Positions 1-6,494 of a stretch of 9,173 nucleotides of DNA are shown piece after piece. Position numbers and translations under genes: made by a program. Under the pieces are notes generated by a model, which was given only the letters and a program-made list of their open reading frames with translations, searched no databases and was not told the origin of the DNA. The DNA comes from Brevundimonas sp. UBA2388 (GTDB lineage Bacteria; Pseudomonadota; Alphaproteobacteria; Caulobacterales; Caulobacteraceae). The stretch lies in the NCBI GenBank assembly GCA_002343425.1, contig DDSO01000021.1, positions 1,256 through 10,428 on the forward strand. Direction: 5' to 3'. Numbering within the stretch: position 1 is the stretch's first letter; the number at the start of each line of letters is the position of its first letter.

Positions 1-38
1 ATCTTCTTGATGAGGATCGGACGATCGCTCAGGGACAT
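1..38 (-). CDS. N-terminal fragment of a gene running off the left edge, possibly flagellar motor protein MotB
   Basis: Reading leftward from an ATG whose complement lies at 36-38, the sequence encodes MSLSDRPILIKK and then leaves the window. The motif RPIxIKK directly after a short N-terminus is how many alphaproteobacterial MotB stator proteins begin (the peptidoglycan-anchored half of the flagellar proton channel), before the HHGGAWKVAYADF segment, which would lie outside this window. Twelve codons cannot prove this. The Shine-Dalgarno region is poor (GAG about nine bases upstream). The gene would be divergent from the DUF922 gene, with a 77-bp gap holding both 5' regions. Confidence 0.4.
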   Translation of the reverse strand, partial: MSLSDRPILIKK

Positions 39-115
39 GGGGGGCTCGCGAAACAGGACCTGCTCGATAAGGTGGACAGTCCGCGTTAAGAAGGCGTTTG
101 CGATAATCCAGAGTA

Positions 116-748
116 GTGTTCGAGGGGGTTGGGTTGCTTCTAGTTCTCATGGCCTTGTTGGCGGGGCAGGAACGGGTCGCGGGCGCACCGCCTCCGGAAG
201 TGGTCGCCGCCGCGCCGCCCACCGTATCGTCGCCGGCGCTGGTTGCGGCCCTGCCTGAACTGGCCGCCATGCCGGGTGTCGTTCTGGTCGGCTATCCGGT
301 CAGCGGCGGGAGCGCCAGGGGCGTCCGCGAATCGATCAACCGGTCCCGGCCGCGCGAACCGGGAGGCGGCCCGTTCGATGGCATGACCACTTGGCGCTAT
401 TCGACCCGATGGCGCGGCTCGGCTGACGGTGGATGCGACCCGGCCAGCGCCGAGGTCACCGCGCACGTCGTCATCACCCTGCCCGAGCTGACGACCCGGC
501 AGGCGCTGAGTCGATCGGAGCGCGAGAACTGGGACCGCTACCTGTCGCGGCTTGCGGCGCACGAGCAGAATCACGCCCGCATCGCCCTGGCCGGCATCGA
601 TCAGCTCCGCACCTTCATGCGCGGCGCCCCGAACTGCGAGACCATGCAGGCCGCGCGCGTCCAGATTGACGCCGCCATTCGCGACGCCAACCGTCAGTAC
701 GACGAAACGACAAGGCACGGGGCCACGGAAGGCGCGCGCTATCCCTGA
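116..748 (+). CDS. DUF922 family secreted putative zinc metalloprotease
   Basis: A 210-residue protein with a hydrophobic N-terminus (residues 6-16) followed by an Ala/Pro-rich linker, so it is probably exported. The body fits the DUF922 family (predicted secreted Zn-dependent proteases): a YPVSGGS strand near residue 60, a TTWRYSTRW strand near 91-99, Cys107 and Cys174 as a possible disulfide, and the zincin-type motif HEQNH at 149-153 in the context LAAHEQNHARIA. Substrate is unknown and proteolysis in this family is predicted rather than shown. The start is uncertain: GTG at 116 has no clear ribosome site, an in-frame TTG at 134 has AGGGGG five bases upstream, and an ATG lies at 149. An in-frame TAA at 104-106 closes the frame upstream. 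The n-region has no Lys or Arg with any of these starts. It precedes the flavin reductase gene by 39 bp. Confidence 0.82.
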   Translation: MFEGVGLLLVLMALLAGQERVAGAPPPEVVAAAPPTVSSPALVAALPELAAMPGVVLVGYPVSGGSARGVRESINRSRPREPGGGPFDGMTTWRYSTRWRGSADGGCDPASAEVTAHVVITLPELTTRQALSRSERENWDRYLSRLAAHEQNHARIALAGIDQLRTFMRGAPNCETMQAARVQIDAAIRDANRQYDETTRHGATEGARYP

Positions 749-787
749 GGCCTTGCCGCGAGCGAGGCCCTCGCCTAGTCGTCGGTG

Positions 788-1285
788 ATGCTCCCCCCGC
801 CTGATCCCGCATTCGACGCCGCCGCCTATCGCCGGGCGCTGGGCGGGTTCGCGACCGGGGTCTGCGTCGTGACGGCCCATACGCCCGACGGGCCCTACGG
901 GATCACGATCAACTCCTTCACCTCGGTGTCCCTGAAGCCGCCGCTGGTGCTGTGGTGCCTCGATCGGGCCTCGGACCGGCACGACGGCTTTGCGGGCGCG
1001 GAGCGGTTTGCGGTTCATATGCTGCCGGTCGAGGACCGCGAGATGTCGGACCGGTTCGCCTGGGGCGTCTGCCGCCTGTCGTCAGATGAGTTCGACAGCT
1101 CCAGCAGTGAGCCCCCGCGGCTGAAGAACGCCCTGACGCGACTGGACTGCATCGCCACGGAGCGGATCGTGATGGGTGATCACCTGACCATTGTCGGGGC
1201 GGTGAGGAGCTTTGAGACGCGGCCGGGGGCAGGGCTCACCTATTTCCGCGGACGCTACGGCGTCGCCGAGGAGCCGGGGGCATGA
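788..1285 (+). CDS. Flavin reductase-like domain protein (FMN-binding oxidoreductase)
   Basis: A 165-residue single-domain protein of the flavin reductase-like family (split-barrel fold, FMN binding), whose members use NAD(P)H to supply reduced flavin to a partner monooxygenase or act as small flavin oxidoreductases. Family landmarks are in order: FATGVCVVTA (21-30), GITINSFTSVSL (38-49) with PPLVLWCLDR (51-60) for the flavin site, GDHLTIVGAV (130-139) with the conserved His132, and LTYFRGRYG (150-158). Length is normal for a stand-alone reductase component. ATG 788 is chosen over the GTG immediately before it at 785; neither has a strong ribosome site. The stop codon overlaps the next start (ATGA), so the dehydrogenase is probably made by coupled translation. 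No monooxygenase partner lies in this window, so the physiological electron acceptor is unknown. Confidence 0.88.
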   Translation: MLPPPDPAFDAAAYRRALGGFATGVCVVTAHTPDGPYGITINSFTSVSLKPPLVLWCLDRASDRHDGFAGAERFAVHMLPVEDREMSDRFAWGVCRLSSDEFDSSSSEPPRLKNALTRLDCIATERIVMGDHLTIVGAVRSFETRPGAGLTYFRGRYGVAEEPGA

Positions 1286-2151
1286 AGATCGGTTTCGCGG
1301 GACTGGGCGTCATGGGCGGGCCGATGGCGCGGCATCTGGTTCAGGCAGGGCATGAAGTGGCCGGCTTCAACCGCTCGCCGGACAAGGCGCGGGCCTGGGC
1401 AGCGGCGACGGGTGGTCGGTTCGCCACCACAGTGGCGGAAGCCGCGGAGGGGGCCGAACTTCTGGTTCTCTGTGTCGGCAATGACGACGACGTCCGGCAG
1501 GTGGTGGTCGAGGCTCTGCCGCATCTGGCCGCTGACGCCGTGATCGTCGACCACACCACGACATCGGCCCGGGTGGCGCGCCAGATCGCCGCCGCGGCCA
1601 CAGAGCAAGACAGGACCTTCGTCGACGCACCGGTTTCCGGCGGTCAGGCCGGCGCCGAGAACGGCCAGCTCAGCGTCATGGCGGGCGGCGATGCGGAGGC
1701 GCTCGCGCGGGTCGAGCCAATCCTGAAGGCCTATTCGAAGGCGGTGAAACACATGGGACCGTCCGGATCGGGCCAGTTGACCAAGATGGTCAACCAGATC
1801 GCCATCGCCGGAGTCGTCCAGGGCCTGGCAGAGGCGGTGCATTTCGCCGAGGTCGCGGGCCTGGATACGACCGCAGCCTATGACGCCATCTCCAAGGGCG
1901 CGGCCCAGTCGTGGCAGATGGACAATCGATGGAAAACGATGGCCGAAGGCCAGTTCGAATTCGGTTTCGCCGTCGACTGGATGCGCAAGGATCTCGGACT
2001 GGTGCTGGATGAGGCGCGGGCCAACGGCGCGCATCTGTCGCTGACGGCTCTGGTGGACCAGTTCTACTCGGAAGTGCAGGCCATGGGCGGGGCACGTTGG
2101 GACACTTCGAGCCTCGCAGCGCGGCTGCAGGACCGGGTCAGGAAACCCTGA
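1282..2151 (+). CDS. NAD(P)-dependent beta-hydroxyacid dehydrogenase (3-hydroxyisobutyrate dehydrogenase family)
   Basis: A 289-residue cytosolic oxidoreductase of full family length. The N-terminal Rossmann domain opens with GLGVMG (7-12). The second strand ends in FNRS (29-32); Asn-Arg rather than an acidic residue at this site usually goes with NADP(H) preference, as in the GLYR1-type glyoxylate/succinic semialdehyde reductases. The substrate loop DAPVSGG (115-121) and the catalytic lysine region GQLTKMVNQ (Lys168) are intact, as is the C-terminal helix with RKDLGL (235-240). The reaction is reversible oxidation of a short 3- or 4-hydroxy acid to the (semi)aldehyde; the substrate cannot be set from sequence. 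GAGGAG at 1268-1273 sits eight bases before the ATG, inside the end of the flavin reductase gene, and the two genes overlap by four bases. Confidence 0.92.
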   Translation: MKIGFAGLGVMGGPMARHLVQAGHEVAGFNRSPDKARAWAAATGGRFATTVAEAAEGAELLVLCVGNDDDVRQVVVEALPHLAADAVIVDHTTTSARVARQIAAAATEQDRTFVDAPVSGGQAGAENGQLSVMAGGDAEALARVEPILKAYSKAVKHMGPSGSGQLTKMVNQIAIAGVVQGLAEAVHFAEVAGLDTTAAYDAISKGAAQSWQMDNRWKTMAEGQFEFGFAVDWMRKDLGLVLDEARANGAHLSLTALVDQFYSEVQAMGGARWDTSSLAARLQDRVRKP

Positions 2152-2223
2152 GGCCGGATACGGCTCCCTGATTTCGCATAATATCTCTTATGCGCGTCAC
2201 AGATCTGGCAAGGCGGGCTGCGC
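2152..2223. other. Intergenic gap between convergent genes, with two hairpins
   Basis: A 72-bp gap between two converging stop codons. Immediately after the dehydrogenase stop is a small hairpin, GCCG-GATA-CGGC (2153-2164). It is followed by an AT-rich stretch containing a 7-bp inverted repeat, listed separately. Neither hairpin is followed by a clear T-run on either strand, so intrinsic termination is possible but not demonstrated. Confidence 0.5.
2175..2194. repeat. AT-rich inverted repeat, 7-bp perfect arms
   Basis: CGCATAA (2175-2181) and TTATGCG (2188-2194) are perfect inverted complements around the 6-base spacer TATCTC. The low GC content stands out in this genome. It lies between the 3' ends of two convergent genes, so a bidirectional transcription stop is the simplest reading. 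A protein-binding dyad is the alternative. Confidence 0.6.
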
Positions 2224-3069
2224 CTACGGCCCCTGTCCCACGGTCGGCGCGGCGTCGAGCAAGGCGATGGCCTCCCGGACATAGACCGCGTGAGCCACCA
2301 CACCGATGCCGAGCGGTTCGTCCGACGGGCGCACCTCGGATGTGAGGACGCCCGCGATGAACGGATGATCCGGCTGGACCGTACCCGGCAGTTTGCGGGC
2401 CGCCGGCGTCCAGAACACCGGCCCTCCGGAGTTTCCGGGAAAGACCGGAAAATCAATAAGAAACACAGGAAAGCTCTGAACGGGCGTCAGTGGCCATGAG
2501 GCAATCCGCCCGGTGCGCAGGATGGGAAATCCCGCCGTGTTCGAGGAATAGCCGCGCGGAAAGCCGAGGGTCAGGAGTTCGTCGCCCGGCCCGACCTGCC
2601 AGCTGTCGAGGTCTTCCCCGCTGGCCAACCATCCCAGCGGGATCGCGGCCCGTGCGAAGACCGGCGGCGCGGAAATCTCCATTACTGCGATGTCGCGCTC
2701 AGGATGTTTGGTCCAGGCCGGGTCGCCCATCATGTTGCGGATGCGCAAGGGATCGGGCGCGAACCGCCAGCCGCCGCCCGGCATCTCGCTGCGCCAGCCG
2801 ATCCGGGCGTCGCGACCGGCCATGCCGTCGAGCACATGGTGGGCCGTCACCAGCACGGTTCGGGGCGTGCCATCCGGGCGCGGCGCGTTGATCAGGAAGG
2901 CTGTTCCGACGCGGCGGGTGCCGTCGCCGTTGTTCTGGTCGACCTGAACCGTGGCGCTGATCAGACCGAGGGTCAGATCCCAGGCGGGCGCGGCCAGCTC
3001 CGCGATCGGAGGCTCCTGGACCTGCACCTGCTCCCAGGCGGGTTGAGGCGGCGTCTGAAGTTCGAACAT
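2224..3069 (-). CDS. Trypsin-like serine protease without a signal peptide
   Basis: A 281-residue protein with a single chymotrypsin-fold peptidase domain (about residues 35-270). The catalytic triad is readable: His78 in LVTAHHVL, Asp126 in ERDIAVMEI, and Ser214 in PGNSGGPVF. The GTAFLIN strand (56-61) precedes the histidine as in trypsin-like and HtrA-like enzymes, but no PDZ domain follows, so this is not a DegP/DegQ protein. The N-terminus is polar and Pro/Gln-rich with no hydrophobic stretch. An in-frame TGA at 3097-3099 with no start codon in between rules out a longer form, so a cytoplasmic or non-Sec location is implied. AGGGG lies three bases before the ATG. The gene is divergent from the S9 peptidase gene and may share control with it. 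Substrate is unknown. Confidence 0.85.
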   Translation of the reverse strand: MFELQTPPQPAWEQVQVQEPPIAELAAPAWDLTLGLISATVQVDQNNGDGTRRVGTAFLINAPRPDGTPRTVLVTAHHVLDGMAGRDARIGWRSEMPGGGWRFAPDPLRIRNMMGDPAWTKHPERDIAVMEISAPPVFARAAIPLGWLASGEDLDSWQVGPGDELLTLGFPRGYSSNTAGFPILRTGRIASWPLTPVQSFPVFLIDFPVFPGNSGGPVFWTPAARKLPGTVQPDHPFIAGVLTSEVRPSDEPLGIGVVAHAVYVREAIALLDAAPTVGQGP

Positions 3070-3100
3070 CGTCCCCTGCCCGTCATTGGCGTTTGTTCAT

Positions 3101-3128
3101 TTGACGGCGGGCCATCCGCGCGCACAAG
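3101..3128 (+). promoter_or_regulatory. Candidate promoter for the S9 peptidase gene
   Basis: TTGACG at 3101-3106 is followed after 16 bases by CACAAG (3123-3128), a weak -10 with A at positions 2, 4 and 5. A start near 3135 would leave a leader of about 20 bases carrying the ribosome site AGGGG (3144-3148), seven bases before the ATG. The -35 is good and the -10 is poor. Confidence 0.35.
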
Positions 3129-3140
3129 GTCCGGCGTCAA
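3101..3140. repeat. Imperfect 13-bp inverted repeat between the divergent protease genes
   Basis: TTGACGGCGGGCC (3101-3113) and GGTCCGGCGTCAA (3128-3140) are inverted complements with one G/G mismatch and one G-T pair across 13 positions, around a 14-bp spacer. Each outer end is TTGACG reading inward, which matches the Caulobacter-type -35 consensus TTGACGS on its own strand (TTGACGG on plus, TTGACGC on minus). It could be two overlapping, mutually exclusive promoters or a dimeric regulator site that serves both genes. Confidence 0.6.
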
Positions 3141-3155
3141 TTCAGGGGCACCGAC

Positions 3156-5336
3156 ATGAACCGCCGCGACCTTCTCGCCACATCCGCCGCTGCGCTCGCC
3201 GCAACGGCCCTTCCCGCTCACGCCCGCCCTACCGGAGCCCCGATGTCCCAAGGAACGCCCGTCCCGCCCGTTGCGAAGAAGATTCCGGTCCGCATCGAGC
3301 AACTGGGGCGCGTCCGGACGGACGACTATCAGTGGATGAAGGACGACAACTGGCAGGCGGTGCTGCGTGATCCGACGCTGATCAAGGCCGACGTCAAGGA
3401 GCACCTGGAGGCCGAGAACGCCTATCGCGAGGCCATGATGGTCTCGACCCTGCCTTTGCAGGCCGCGATGTTCGAGGAGATGAAGGGGCGGATCAAGGAG
3501 GCGGACAGCTCGGTCCCCTCCCCTGACGGGCCGTGGGAATACTACGTCGAGTACCGCACCGGCGATCAGCACCCGCGCTATATGCGCAAACCGCGTGGCG
3601 GCGCCGGCGAGGCGCAACTGCTGCTCGACGCCAACGCCCTGGCCGCGGGCAAGGCCTATTCCGAGGTATCCCAGACCGGTCACAGCCCCGACCACGCCCT
3701 GTTCGCCTATTCCGAGGACGCCCAGGGGTCCGAGGTGCACCAGATCTTCGTCAGGGACCTGGCGACCGGCGAGGTCCTGCCTGATCCGATCGGCTCGGCG
3801 ACCGGCAATTTCACCTTCTCGCCGGACAGCCAGTGGATGTTCTGGACCAACCGCGACGACAACGGCCGCCCCGACAAGATCTTCCGCCGCCCGGTGCGCG
3901 GCGGTGAGGCGACCCTGGTCTATGAGGAGACCGACGACGGGATGTTCATCGGCGTCGGCCGCACCGCGGATGACGCCTTCATCCTGATTTCCGTCGGCAA
4001 CCAGGAGACGTCGGAGGCCCGGGTCATTCCGGCCGCCACGCCGACCGCGACGCCGGTCGTTCTGGAGCCGCGCCATGGCGGACGGCTCTACGAGGCCGAC
4101 CACTGGGGCGATCGCTGGATCATCCGCACCAACGCCGACGACTCGATCGACTTCAAGATCGTCGAGGCCCCGACGGCGACGCCCGGCAAGGCGCACTGGA
4201 CCGATCTGGTCCCGCATACGCCGGGCCGCTACATCGAGGGCGTGGGCCTAGTGAAGGACTATATCGGCCGACAGGAACGGGCCGACGCCAATACGAAGAT
4301 CGTCATCCGCGACCGCGCCGGCGCCGAGCACGAGATCGCGGTGGACGAGCCCGCCTACTCCCTCTCGCTCAGCGGGGCGTCGGAGTTCGATACGACCGTC
4401 ATGCGCTACGGCTACAATTCGCCGTCCACCCCGACCTCGACCTATGACTACGATCTGGCGACGCGCGAGCGGACCCTGCGGAAGGTGCAGGAGGTGCCGT
4501 CGGGTCATGACGCCGCCGACTATGTGGTCGAGCGGCTGAACGCGCCTGCCCCCGACGGCGAACTGGTGCCGGTGACGGTGTTGCGCCGCCGGTCGACGCC
4601 GGTCGACGGCTCGGCGCCGCTGCTGCTCTATGGCTACGGCTCATACGGGATTCCGATGGCCGCGAGTTTCTCGACCAACCGGCTGTCACTGGTCGATCGG
4701 GGCTGGATCTACGCCATCGCCCATATCCGCGGCGGATCGGACAAGGGCTGGGGCTGGTTCCTGGACGCCCGGCGCTTCACCAAGAAGAACACCTTCACCG
4801 ACTTCATCGCCGCCGCCGAGCATCTGATATCCAGCGGCCACGGCAAGGCCGGGCATATCGTGGCCCAGGGCGGTTCCGCGGGCGGCCTGCTGATGGGGGC
4901 AGTCAACAACATGCGTCCGGACCTGTGGGCGGGCATCATCGGCCAGGTGCCGTTCGTGGATGTGATCAACACCATGAGCGACACCAGCCTGCCGCTGACG
5001 CCGCCGGAATGGCCGGAGTGGGGCAATCCGATCGAGGACCCCGAGGCCTATGACTATATGATGAGCTACAGCCCGTATGATCAGGTCGCGCCGATGGCCT
5101 ATCCGGCGGTTCTCGCCACCGGCGGCCTGTCCGACCCCCGTGTGACCTACTGGGAACCGGAGAAATGGGTGGCGCGGCTGCGGCCGGCCACGACCTCAGG
5201 CAAGCCGATCCTGCTCAAGATCAATATGGAGGCCGGTCACGGCGGCGCCTCGGGCCGGTTCGACTACCTGAAGGAGGTCGCCCACGACTTCGCCTTCGCG
5301 GTCTGGGCGATCGACAAGGGGTGGGAGAGGGTCTGA
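3156..5336 (+). CDS. Tat-exported S9A family prolyl oligopeptidase / oligopeptidase B-like peptidase
   Basis: A 726-residue serine peptidase, family S9, closest in layout to oligopeptidase B (PtrB). The N-terminus MNRRDLLATS plus a hydrophobic Ala-rich stretch and an AHA site (21-23) looks like a twin-arginine signal, so export to the periplasm is likely; PtrB itself is cytosolic. A beta-propeller region (about 110-440) precedes an alpha/beta-hydrolase domain (about 450-726). The triad is Ser574 in QGGSAGG, Asp660 in GGLSDPRV and His695 in EAGHGGASGRF, with spacings (86 and 35) like those of PtrB. YGYGSYG (492-498) and RGGSDKGWGW (525-534) are also typical. The acidic specificity residues of oligopeptidase B look mostly replaced: Glu618 is kept, but Pro620, Ala502 and Ser504 stand where Glu578, Asp460 and Asp462 are expected. 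Preference for Arg/Lys is therefore doubtful. Start ATG 3156 has a good ribosome site. Confidence 0.93.
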   Translation: MNRRDLLATSAAALAATALPAHARPTGAPMSQGTPVPPVAKKIPVRIEQLGRVRTDDYQWMKDDNWQAVLRDPTLIKADVKEHLEAENAYREAMMVSTLPLQAAMFEEMKGRIKEADSSVPSPDGPWEYYVEYRTGDQHPRYMRKPRGGAGEAQLLLDANALAAGKAYSEVSQTGHSPDHALFAYSEDAQGSEVHQIFVRDLATGEVLPDPIGSATGNFTFSPDSQWMFWTNRDDNGRPDKIFRRPVRGGEATLVYEETDDGMFIGVGRTADDAFILISVGNQETSEARVIPAATPTATPVVLEPRHGGRLYEADHWGDRWIIRTNADDSIDFKIVEAPTATPGKAHWTDLVPHTPGRYIEGVGLVKDYIGRQERADANTKIVIRDRAGAEHEIAVDEPAYSLSLSGASEFDTTVMRYGYNSPSTPTSTYDYDLATRERTLRKVQEVPSGHDAADYVVERLNAPAPDGELVPVTVLRRRSTPVDGSAPLLLYGYGSYGIPMAASFSTNRLSLVDRGWIYAIAHIRGGSDKGWGWFLDARRFTKKNTFTDFIAAAEHLISSGHGKAGHIVAQGGSAGGLLMGAVNNMRPDLWAGIIGQVPFVDVINTMSDTSLPLTPPEWPEWGNPIEDPEAYDYMMSYSPYDQVAPMAYPAVLATGGLSDPRVTYWEPEKWVARLRPATTSGKPILLKINMEAGHGGASGRFDYLKEVAHDFAFAVWAIDKGWERV

Positions 5337-5347
5337 GCCCCCTCTCC
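5324..5347. terminator. Candidate bidirectional terminator hairpin at convergent gene ends
   Basis: GGAGAGGG can pair with CCCTCTCC (arms 5324-5331 and 5340-5347) around an 8-base loop that contains the S9 peptidase stop codon. The two convergent genes end only 15 bp apart, so one symmetric hairpin could serve both. There is no T-run, so efficiency is uncertain. Confidence 0.38.
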
Positions 5348-5351
5348 TTCC

Positions 5352-5819
5352 CTACGGCGTGAGCGTCCAGGTGTACTGACCGACGTCGTCGGCGCGCAGG
5401 ACCACGAAATCGCGGGTCTCGTAGCCGGCGGGGCAGGTGTCGCTGCCGTCAGACCAGAAAGTGTAGGGCCCGGGATACTGGACGCACAGGGCGTGGTTGC
5501 CTGCCCAGACCCGACCCGAGCCGTCCAGGGTGTCGCCGTACATGTAGAAATTGGCGTTGTCGGTTGAGACCAGCGCCCTGCAGACGCCGTTGGCCACTTC
5601 ATACCAGCCGCGGTTGATGAACCGGCCGGTGCCCACCTCTACGTAGGAGATCGCCACCGTCCCGTTGCGGCCGCTCTCGTTGCAAACCCGGATATCGACG
5701 GTGGCCGGACGCGCCGGCGCCGGCGGCGCCATGCCGGGCTTGGACTGGGCGGCGGCCACGCCGGGCAAGGCGGTGACCAGTGAAACGGCTATCGCCGTAA
5801 CGAACAGACGTGTTTTCAT
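5352..5819 (-). CDS. Small secreted DUF1036 family protein
   Basis: A 155-residue protein with a classical Sec signal peptide: Lys2 and Arg4, a hydrophobic core to about residue 20, and a cleavage site after VAAA near residue 24. A Pro/Ala-rich spacer (28-40) follows. The mature domain fits DUF1036, a family of small membrane- or envelope-associated proteins of unknown function: an RVCNES strand (44-49), NRGWYEV (69-75), NGVCRAL (77-83), and later strands with GNHALCVQ. Four cysteines (46, 80, 112, 129) could form two disulfides in the periplasm. AGGGG lies three bases before the ATG at 5819. The gene is convergent with the S9 peptidase and divergent from the acetyltransferase; nothing here ties its function to either. 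Confidence 0.85.
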   Translation of the reverse strand: MKTRLFVTAIAVSLVTALPGVAAAQSKPGMAPPAPARPATVDIRVCNESGRNGTVAISYVEVGTGRFINRGWYEVANGVCRALVSTDNANFYMYGDTLDGSGRVWAGNHALCVQYPGPYTFWSDGSDTCPAGYETRDFVVLRADDVGQYTWTLTP

Positions 5820-5873
5820 GATCCCCTCTCCCTCTTGGCGGCGTCAGGATATCAAGGATTTGCGATGATGCCA

Positions 5874-5891
5874 CTGACAGTTGCTGACGGT
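5874..5891 (+). repeat. Short direct repeat CTGACRGT with 10-bp period
   Basis: CTGACAGT (5874-5881) and CTGACGGT (5884-5891) recur one helical turn apart in the 95-bp gap between the divergent DUF1036 and acetyltransferase genes. Such phased half-sites can bind regulator dimers on one DNA face. The repeat is short and may be chance. Confidence 0.3.
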
Positions 5892-5914
5892 CTCCTTCGT
5901 TGCGATGAGGGCTG

Positions 5915-6472
5915 ATGAGCCTGCAACTGAGACACGCAATCGAGGCTGACCTGCCAGCGATCACGGCCCTGTACGGCCGCGAGGTCGAGGGCGGCACCGC
6001 GACCTTCGAGACCACACCGCCCGGCCCTGAAGAAATGGCGCAACGGTTGGCTGCGGTGCAGCGTCACGCCCTGCCCTGGCTGGTCGCGGAGATCGAGGGT
6101 GTCTTCGCCGGCTATGCCTATCTCTCGCCGTTCCGACCGCGACCGGCCTACCGCTACGGGGTGGAGGTCTCGATCTATGTCGAGGCCGATGCGCGGCGGC
6201 AGGGCGTGGGGCGGGCGCTGCTGGAGGCTCTGATCGCCCGGACCCGCGACCGTGGCCTGCGGCACCTGATCGGCGCCATCAGCGACAGCGAAACCAGCGC
6301 CGCATCGATCGCCCTTCACCGGTCGCTGGGGTTCCGGGACGCGGGCGTCTATCGGCAGGTTGGCTGGAAATTCGGGCGCTGGCTCGACGTCACCCTGATG
6401 CAGTTTGATCTGGACCCGGACGGCGGGCCGCCGCACTCGCCGGGGCTGGATCTGACCGGCGGCCTTACTTGA
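5915..6472 (+). CDS. GNAT N-acetyltransferase, phosphinothricin/methionine sulfone acetyltransferase type
   Basis: A 185-residue acetyltransferase that transfers acetyl from acetyl-CoA to an amino group. It matches the Pat/MddA-like branch of GNAT along its length: a GTATFETTPP segment (27-36), PWLVAEI (54-60), GYAYLSPFRPRPAYR (66-80), VEVSIYVE (83-90) with Glu84 at the usual general-base position, the CoA pyrophosphate loop RRQGVGRALL (94-103), LHRSLGF (134-140), and VGWKFGRWLDVTLMQ (149-163). Relatives acetylate phosphinothricin, methionine sulfone or sulfoximine, or related amino acid analogues; the native substrate here is not decidable. The tail after residue 167 is Pro/Gly-rich and probably disordered. 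ATG 5915 follows AGGG at 5907-5910. The next gene starts 22 bp after the stop, so cotranscription is possible. Confidence 0.88.
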   Translation: MSLQLRHAIEADLPAITALYGREVEGGTATFETTPPGPEEMAQRLAAVQRHALPWLVAEIEGVFAGYAYLSPFRPRPAYRYGVEVSIYVEADARRQGVGRALLEALIARTRDRGLRHLIGAISDSETSAASIALHRSLGFRDAGVYRQVGWKFGRWLDVTLMQFDLDPDGGPPHSPGLDLTGGLT

Positions 6473-6494
6473 CACTCCGGTTGAACTGGCCTCG

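Noticed and set aside
762..774. GCGAG/CTCGC hairpin between the DUF922 and flavin reductase genes as a terminator
   Set aside because: Five base pairs with a 3-base loop and no T-run is too weak; the two genes may be cotranscribed.
140..1018. Long minus-strand open frame opposite the DUF922 and flavin reductase genes
   Set aside because: Arg/Gly/Ala-rich translation with no family features, opposite two well-supported genes; a typical GC-rich shadow frame.
1255..2034. 259-codon minus-strand open frame opposite the dehydrogenase
   Set aside because: The plus-strand dehydrogenase has intact cofactor and catalytic motifs; this frame is its mirror.
2973..4217. 414-codon minus-strand open frame opposite the S9 peptidase
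   Set aside because: It lies antisense to a confidently identified enzyme and has low-complexity Arg/Gly/Val content with no recognisable motif.
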